From: Moniliophthora roreri
Taxonomy: Eukaryota; Basidiomycota; Agaricomycetes; Agaricales; Marasmiaceae
Direction: 5' to 3'
Length of the DNA: 64,000 nt
Assembly (NCBI GenBank): GCA_001466705.2
Contig: LATX02000211.1
Location: 682,001-746,000, forward strand
Below are positions 58,697 through 64,000 of this stretch, piece by piece. A program made the translations under genes and the position numbers. Every line of letters begins with the position of its first letter. Position 1 is the stretch's first letter. Under the pieces are notes generated by a model, which was not told the DNA's origin, made no database searches, and saw only the letters and a program-made list of their open reading frames with translations.

Positions 58697-59947
58697 TTAT
58701 GACGGATTTAAGATGCGATTAGCTATCTCAAAGCCTAAGAAAGTAGCACCGTTGGCGAACGGTGATCTTCGGTACGAGGTGTATTAGCTTGACACCAACG
58801 TGGAGATTGCACCATTGACATACCGTATGAGTGTTGGGCCCAGACCACGAGTAAACGCTGAAAGGCCCTCTGTTCGCCACACTTTACGAACACAATCTAT
58901 GGCTGACTTGTACTTCCGGCCAGTCTCTGGTGTGAATCCGTCCGTCTGCATGCGCGACTTGACCATGTCTATGGGGTATATGATAGCCCAGAGCTGAAGA
59001 GAACGTATAAGAATATTTGCGACTTTGAATTGATACTCGAGAACTTACCGCGTAACCTGCTGCTGCACCGTACAGAACGGCGTTTAATGGGTTTATTTCG
59101 TTTCGTTTAATGCCTCTGAGCATCATCTCACGCTGCACGAGCTTCTCGTAGGCCAAGAAGTAGATACCGTAACCAGCGGCTTCACGGACGAATGTAACGC
59201 CCTGGCCCTTGTAGATACCAGAGATACCATGAGCTGAATATATCTTTTTGATGGCGTCAAACGGTCCGTTGTACGGGTAGTTCTTGACTTTTTGGGTCTG
59301 TAGTCCTACACGAAATGAGAAGATTAAGCTATTGGCACGCGGAGTCCAGCTTGCATAGAGGGATAACACGTACGAATACGGATATGTTCGACAGGTCCTG
59401 AAACGAAACCGTTGGCGAGGCCAGCAAGAACACCCGATATGACGAGCTGATCTCCAGAGAGATTTTGACCACTAGGACCACCGTAGCCTTTATGCATGTT
59501 GCGTTCGGTGAAGAATCGCTTCATATATTCGATAACACCAAATTGAATTGAAACGCAAACGCCAATACCAAGGAGAGGCGTCAAGGTCCCCTATTCCATT
59601 GTTAATAAGACCAGTCATTAGGAAGTCACGTAGGCTCACCTTGTAGAATGCCAAAGGCCCCTCGTTCTTCAGAATACCGCCCGCGCAGTGTAACATGCCA
59701 TTATATGTGCCTTTAGGCGAGGTTTGCATTCGCTTCAAAAGTCTTGCAGTGTAAATCATCGTGTCTTATAGATTAGCTCAGTAAATAGCTGTAACGTACA
59801 ACTTTGACGATGTCGAAAGGTTGTCCGACCAAAACCTAAATACATAGCACATTTTCAGGATATAGTCGCACAAGAAAGGCAAAAACTTACCTGGGCAATC
59901 CCACCAACCGTTCCTGCAGTTAAATCCTTCACCGTCTTCAGTGACAT
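58697..59947 (-). CDS. YMC1: Mitochondrial carrier, YMC1/YMC2 type, 299 aa
   Basis: Seven exons: 59947-59891, 59835-59800, 59732-59640, 59590-59374, 59305-59049, 58993-58824 and 58766-58697; 299 aa, the usual carrier length. Three repeats each carry a carrier signature: VLVGQPFDIVKVRMQ, FVSGPVEHIRIRLQ and WAIIYPIDMVKSRMQ. The N-terminus MSLKTVKDLTAGTVGGIAQV and GTLTPLLGIGVCVSIQFGV match the Ymc1/Ymc2 branch better than the carnitine carrier, which is the main alternative. The C-terminus reads RSPFANGATFLGFEIANRIL. Known Ymc proteins sit in the inner membrane and are linked to glutamate, glycine and organic-acid transport. Divergent from the C2H2 gene with 241 bp between starts. Confidence 0.88.
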
Positions 59948-60188
59948 CGTCTTCTCTGTAGCCTGGGTATCTGAAGAGTTTGAACACGAGGACCAAGGTG
60001 AGAGTGCAGCAGCAGCATAATATTAACTACAAAAATTTTGGTCAGTCCTTAGTCAGCATAGATAAGATAAGATCCTAAGAAGATTTTTCTGTTTGAACAA
60101 ACTTGAGAACAAGTCTTCGAGAACCGGTGAGTACTTATACATCAAGTCATTGAACGCGAGTCAATGATTAAATGCAGATCAATCTACT
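59948..60188. promoter_or_regulatory. Divergent promoter between the carrier and C2H2 genes
   Basis: The 241 bp between outward-facing starts must contain both promoters. A TAGATAAGATAAGATCC stretch at 60060-60076 holds two GATAAG cores, the consensus of fungal GATA factors. Functional use is inferred. Confidence 0.5.
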
Positions 60189-62063
60189 ATGAAGACTAGG
60201 TCGCTCGAAGAGCTGGAAGCTCAGCAACACGTCTCAGATAATGATGACGACGACGATACCAGCAGTGGTGGTAGCAGCGACGACGACGATGACGGAGGAG
60301 ACGAAGTCGAAGACGCAGAGGATCTGAACCGCAGACTTGAAAAGCAGCTGTGGGAGGAAATCACAAAGGCCAAAGCTTTGGAAGCTACCACTGGTACCCC
60401 CGTCGTCGAAGAAAATCCACCTGAACCACCACCTCCTGCTCCGATAGACCCCCCAGCTGTTCCACGACCAGATCCTGCTTTAATTCTTCAAAAGAGGCAG
60501 GATGCCGTAGTTTTCACTATTAATGCGATCATGTCTCTTCTGGAACGCGATCCAACTGCTCACTCGACTCTCGCGTCAACAGCCATAACACCCCCGGAGT
60601 CTGGGAATGTTTTGGATGCGCTAAAAGACGTGTTGTCAGCAGGAAGTGTCTCCAAGGAGCGAGCAGCGTGTCTCACTCAAAGTTTGGTCGCTCTAGCAAG
60701 GAGTGAGGCCTTGTTTGGGAAGCTCCGTAATTCAAACGCACCATCCATTCAGCTTGACCTTGGCAAGCGGAAACGTGGGCAGTCAGAGGAACCTACCACT
60801 TCCCAACAACAGCGGAAAAGACGTGCTATCACTACAACACTGGACCTGTATTCGGTCATCTGCGACGCCGTCAGGACGGTCAGCGACGCACTACAGAAAA
60901 CTCCGACAAAAGGTCCTGACCCATCTCTTATCTCTTCCATTCAACTCTCTTTGCATCAGATTTTTCTCTTCGCGGTCACTTCATCTTCCCGCGGAGGCCC
61001 CGAGAACAATCACCTTCAGGAGATCAGCGGACTCATTCAGGTCCTGGGTGTTCTGAGTGGCATCCCAATTGGTCAAATACCACCCACCGAGCCAGACAAA
61101 CAGGGCCCCCAGGATGCCTTCACCGCATGGAGCAACCCTGACATCGGCACTGCTGTTTACCCTTGCACGGTTACGGGCTGCACAAAGACCTTTTCTCGCC
61201 TCTTCAGTCTTCGTACCCACCAACGAGTGCACTCTTCACAACGCCCTTACACTTGCAGCCTCTGTCCTGCTTCTTTCGTGCGAAATCACGATTTGAAACG
61301 GCACACTAGACTGCATGAGAAGAAAGTCTGGAAATGCTCCGGATGCAACAAGGTCTTCTCGAGGAGAGATGCTAGCAAGCGGCATAGAAATGCCGCACAA
61401 TCCCGTGGGCTGAAGGGGGAAGCTTGCACCCGAGCTGAGCCAATACAAGTAGAGGCTGAGCATTCAGACGAAGACGACGTGGAAAGGCGTGGCGAGAAGC
61501 TTGTCAGGCTGTGGAGCGACACTGGCGGTGTAGCAGAAGGAGAGCTTGAAGAAGGAGAGGTTCCGTTTGATGTTCTGCATAATACACAGAGTGCAGTGCT
61601 ACATCTTCATTATCTCCTGCAGACTCACGTTGCCAATGTGTCGGGCAATGCTTTCCTACCTGCTATTTCTGTACCAGTCGACCCTACTGCAGGTCAAGCC
61701 ACCTTGGCTAGCGTGATTGCTCGTGCTCAATCTCAGGGCAGTACGCCGCCTAACAGTCTTGCAGCCGCTCCAGAAGAACCAACGGCACCGTTAGCACCTG
61801 CAGACACCGCGGCTACGCGAACAGACGAAGCTCAAGCTTCCGCTGACAAGCCACCCATACCTTCCCTGTCACTGTATGGTTTGTCTGCAGAACAGGCGAA
61901 AATGCTCGAAGATGCTATTACAAACGCTGCCCTCGCTGCTCAAGCCCAGGCAGAAGCTGAGGCTGCCTTGGAGGAACAAGATTCAGATGATGATTCCGAA
62001 AACGATTCCGACTCGAGTGATGATGAGAAAGACGCAGGGGAGTCTATGGTGCCAGCACAATAA
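60189..62063 (+). CDS. Three-finger C2H2 zinc-finger protein, 624 aa
   Basis: Single exon, 624 aa. The N-terminus is strongly acidic (runs of Asp at 18-35). Three C2H2 fingers are contiguous from about residue 324: YPCTVTGCTKTFSRLFSLRT then HQRVH; YTCSLCPASFVRNHDLKRHT; and WKCSGCNKVFSRRDASKRHR. The linkers (SSQRPY, EKKVW) are near the TGEKP type. Basic patches KRKRG and RKRRA at about 195-215 could act as nuclear signals. The C-terminus is Ala- and acid-rich, with a run of SDDD/SD residues at the end. Layout resembles fungal DNA-binding regulators; the nearest named family is not certain. No intron, which is unusual next to its heavily spliced neighbours. Confidence 0.88.
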   Translation: MKTRSLEELEAQQHVSDNDDDDDTSSGGSSDDDDDGGDEVEDAEDLNRRLEKQLWEEITKAKALEATTGTPVVEENPPEPPPPAPIDPPAVPRPDPALILQKRQDAVVFTINAIMSLLERDPTAHSTLASTAITPPESGNVLDALKDVLSAGSVSKERAACLTQSLVALARSEALFGKLRNSNAPSIQLDLGKRKRGQSEEPTTSQQQRKRRAITTTLDLYSVICDAVRTVSDALQKTPTKGPDPSLISSIQLSLHQIFLFAVTSSSRGGPENNHLQEISGLIQVLGVLSGIPIGQIPPTEPDKQGPQDAFTAWSNPDIGTAVYPCTVTGCTKTFSRLFSLRTHQRVHSSQRPYTCSLCPASFVRNHDLKRHTRLHEKKVWKCSGCNKVFSRRDASKRHRNAAQSRGLKGEACTRAEPIQVEAEHSDEDDVERRGEKLVRLWSDTGGVAEGELEEGEVPFDVLHNTQSAVLHLHYLLQTHVANVSGNAFLPAISVPVDPTAGQATLASVIARAQSQGSTPPNSLAAAPEEPTAPLAPADTAATRTDEAQASADKPPIPSLSLYGLSAEQAKMLEDAITNAALAAQAQAEAEAALEEQDSDDDSENDSDSSDDEKDAGESMVPAQ

Positions 62064-62262
62064 TCGATACATGCAATACTTATACAACATGGTCCGTTCA
62101 TTCCCGTTTTCGTCTTATCGCGTCCAAACTGATAAATAGGAAATATAGGTAATAAATGAAAAAGTGTGGCACCTAATCGGAAGGAAAGTATGGGACAGCC
62201 GTGTCAGTCGCAACCAATCCACAATCCGAACATGCTTACCGTGGCGTCGCCGACATTGCGTG

Positions 62263-62610
62263 TCATAACTTTGTTCTGCGCTCTCTACTGAACCGTGGCT
62301 CCTCGTAACGTCGTCTCACATTCGCATCAATCCTCCTCCACTTCTCTTTGCTCTCAGCAGACTCCCTGTGCCATGCACCTGCAATTGCCTCTGAGGGTGA
62401 TAAAGGTGGACTGGACAGAGGCGACCTAGGCGGACTAGGGGTTGGTAGTTTTTGGGGAACCCTTCGTGGGTTCATAGTCTTGGGCTTAGATGTATTCATC
62501 GGCGTAGTGTTCGAGGGGTGCATTCGGATTGGAGGCAGCCGAAGTACGGAACGGGGTCGTGATGGGTCGTCAGTGATGGGAGGAAATTTGACGCTAGTCT
62601 GAATGTGCAC
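62263..62610 (-). CDS. Doubtful Pro/Ser/Arg-rich small protein
   Basis: An open frame of about 115 codons that opens with GTG; the first in-frame ATG is about codon 30 (MHPSNTTPMNTSKPKTMNPR). It contains SPPRSPLSSPPLSPSEAIAG and a charged end, ESKEKWRRIDANVRRRYEEP, that looks like real coding sequence. An upstream exon may supply the true start, but I could not find one. Gene status is uncertain. Confidence 0.35.
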   Translation of the reverse strand: MHIQTSVKFPPITDDPSRPRSVLRLPPIRMHPSNTTPMNTSKPKTMNPRRVPQKLPTPSPPRSPLSSPPLSPSEAIAGAWHRESAESKEKWRRIDANVRRRYEEPRFSRERRTKL

Positions 62611-63372
62611 TTTTATCCTGCCACAATGCTTAAAGGGCTATACTCTATCCTTCAATCAACGCCTGGAGTAAAAATGAAGAATTATCCAATTTTTGAGGGA
62701 ATCATTCACATATTGGACGGAGAGTACAAAGGGACGTCCCTTTGTACTCCATAACAGGAAGGTTGAAAGGCATCAAAATCTGTCCGTCTCGGAGGCTCTC
62801 GGGGCACTGATGCTCGTCTGTGGCTGAAGTGCGGCCAAAACGAAGCAGAAGACTGGCGCACAAATCACTGTTCTTTTCGAGGAATATCCGGAATCTTGAC
62901 ACTCGTCTTTAGGCATTCTTTCACCGCAAAATTGACTGCCACGGCCCCGAATAACGTAAACCCTTGATAAATTTTACATTGATAACCCGAAATAGGATCC
63001 TTAGCTCTGCGCGCGCAGAACATGTTGGACACTGCAGAACACATTGTTTCCATGAGTTATCTGAAACACGACGTACACGCTTTTCAAGCAAGGCTCCATG
63101 CCAGCGACCTCCCAAGTTTAGGCAGCCACGCTTTATTCCAATATTTTCCTTGGAAACGTTGCCTCGTGCTAACAGCGAGGACCTCAATCACATCTTGGAC
63201 GGTGCCTGGATGTCATATTTGAACCTGGGTCAAGCGAGTAGAGACTGCAGCCAAAGTTACGGTCATTTCTTTTTGATTTTACGGAAACTTTGCCTCATTG
63301 TTTCATCACAAGAACGTCGAATCTAACCTATTCACTTAATGCTGTCCTTACAGCTCTTTTTCAGAACACGCG
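62611..63372. other. Intergenic with a perfect palindrome
   Basis: No supported gene. Short minus frames at 62702-63187 have no domain. The 28 bp palindrome is listed separately. The 3' part must carry the promoter of the dehydrogenase gene. Confidence 0.45.
62722..62749. repeat. 28 bp perfect palindrome
   Basis: GAGTACAAAGGGAC is followed directly by its exact reverse complement GTCCCTTTGTACTC, with no spacer. It would form a perfect cruciform or a strong two-fold protein site. Confidence 0.9.
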
Positions 63373-64000
63373 ATGCAACGGTTCACCTGCGTACCACTAT
63401 ACCTTCGTCACAGCTACGCATTTCTTAGCGTTCGCGAACACTCGACGTCTTCACCAGCGTGTAACCGGACTGCTCTCATTACCGGCGCCGGTCGAGGAAT
63501 GTGAGTAACCTCACACAATCTAGTTGCAATCATGCTTCTATAGCGGCCGTGCCATTGCCCTGCACCTCGCGTCAGATGGGTTTGACATATGTATAAATGA
63601 CCTCGAGAGTAATGCTGCCAATGCTAGAGCTGTAGGTGTCTGGTCCTATGAAGTGGTCATTGATACTTTATGTCCCTCTTGATTGCCGCAGAAGCCAAAG
63701 CACTAGGAAGGTCTTTTGCGATTGCTCTTGGGGATGTAACCGACATGTCGGAAGTCAAGAATATGATCCAGACGCCGGTGAAGACATTGGGATTGTTGAA
63801 TGTCGTAGTCGCAAATGCTGTCATCGTACAGATCAAACCGCTCGCAGAGACTACGGAGAACGACATGCAACACGTATTCGAGGCCAACGTCTTTGGCCTC
63901 ATGAACCGCCAATTCATCGGGTAGGTTGGAGGAAAGATTACCAATGTAACCAGGTATGTGTGGTTTAACGCAGGTTCCTTGCAATGATAATTAAGCGTAT
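63373..64000 (+). CDS. Short-chain dehydrogenase/reductase, 5' part only (window edge)
   Basis: Partial gene: exons 63373-63500, 63544-63635 and 63692-63920, then a donor at 63921; the rest lies beyond the window. It reads RTALITGAGRGIGRAIALHL, the TGxxxGIG cofactor site assembled across the first intron; then FDICINDLESNAANARAV, EAKALGRSFAIALGDVTDMS, LLNVVVANAVIVQIKPLAET (NNAG-type strand as VANA) and NDMQHVFEANVFGLM. The pattern is close to acetoin/diacetyl-type and 3-oxoacyl reductase-type SDRs. The 41 residues before RTAL are rich in Arg, Ser and Tyr and lack acidic residues near the start, so a mitochondrial targeting sequence is possible. The catalytic YxxxK is outside the window. Confidence 0.82.

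Noticed and set aside
1..64000. Secondary-metabolite or transporter cluster around the PhzF-like gene
   Set aside because: Neighbours are a GTPase, a small membrane protein and a WOPR regulator; no synthase, P450 or tailoring enzyme lies nearby.

Overview
The window is nuclear DNA from a basidiomycete fungus, most probably a mushroom-forming agaricomycete. Genes are dense, lie on both strands and are cut by many 45-65 bp GT-AG introns. Several families are ones known mainly from Agaricomycetes: a DUF6534 membrane protein, a BTB-like protein with the 'LHPLE' motif, and several WOPR regulators. I rebuilt exon structures by hand from splice signals and reading frame; every gene model given as complete has a coding length divisible by three. 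No tRNA, rRNA or CRISPR array was found.

Layout. 0.2-10.6 kb is housekeeping: an Rkm4/SETD6-type lysine methyltransferase divergent from a CRAL-TRIO lipid-binding protein, the PP4 phosphatase catalytic subunit, a small C2H2 zinc-finger protein and the splicing factor Cwc24. 10.6-23.5 kb is looser and holds a 469 bp TA-flanked MITE, a BTB-like gene, a bZIP factor and an intracellular LysM protein. A 785 bp element with 81 bp terminal inverted repeats (23.48-24.27 kb) sits just before a divergent pair: glycolipid transfer protein and a GAF-type free-methionine-sulfoxide reductase. 28.5-33.6 kb carries two WOPR (Gti1/Pac2) regulators, and a third lies at 53.3-54.5 kb.

34.4-49.9 kb mixes intact and damaged genes: a frameshifted PhzF-family gene, an atypical Rho-like GTPase with a C-terminal membrane anchor, a secreted SRPBCC protein, a small coiled-coil protein, Get5, the DUF6534 protein, a Rossmann-fold oxidoreductase, a decayed membrane-protein gene and a glutaredoxin-like gene with a broken frame and a missing catalytic cysteine. 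55-64 kb is again compact: a Vps3844-type ER protein, an arrestin-like adaptor, a YMC1-type mitochondrial carrier divergent from a three-finger C2H2 factor, and the start of a short-chain dehydrogenase cut by the window edge.

There is no operon or obvious biosynthetic cluster. Functional links are loose: lipid handling (CRAL-TRIO, GLTP, SRPBCC), membrane-protein biogenesis (Get5) beside a tail-anchor-like GTPase, and a strong concentration of transcription regulators (three WOPR, one bZIP, two C2H2). The most unusual items are the anchored GTPase, the WOPR set with its differing intron patterns, and two non-autonomous DNA transposons with intact target-site duplications.
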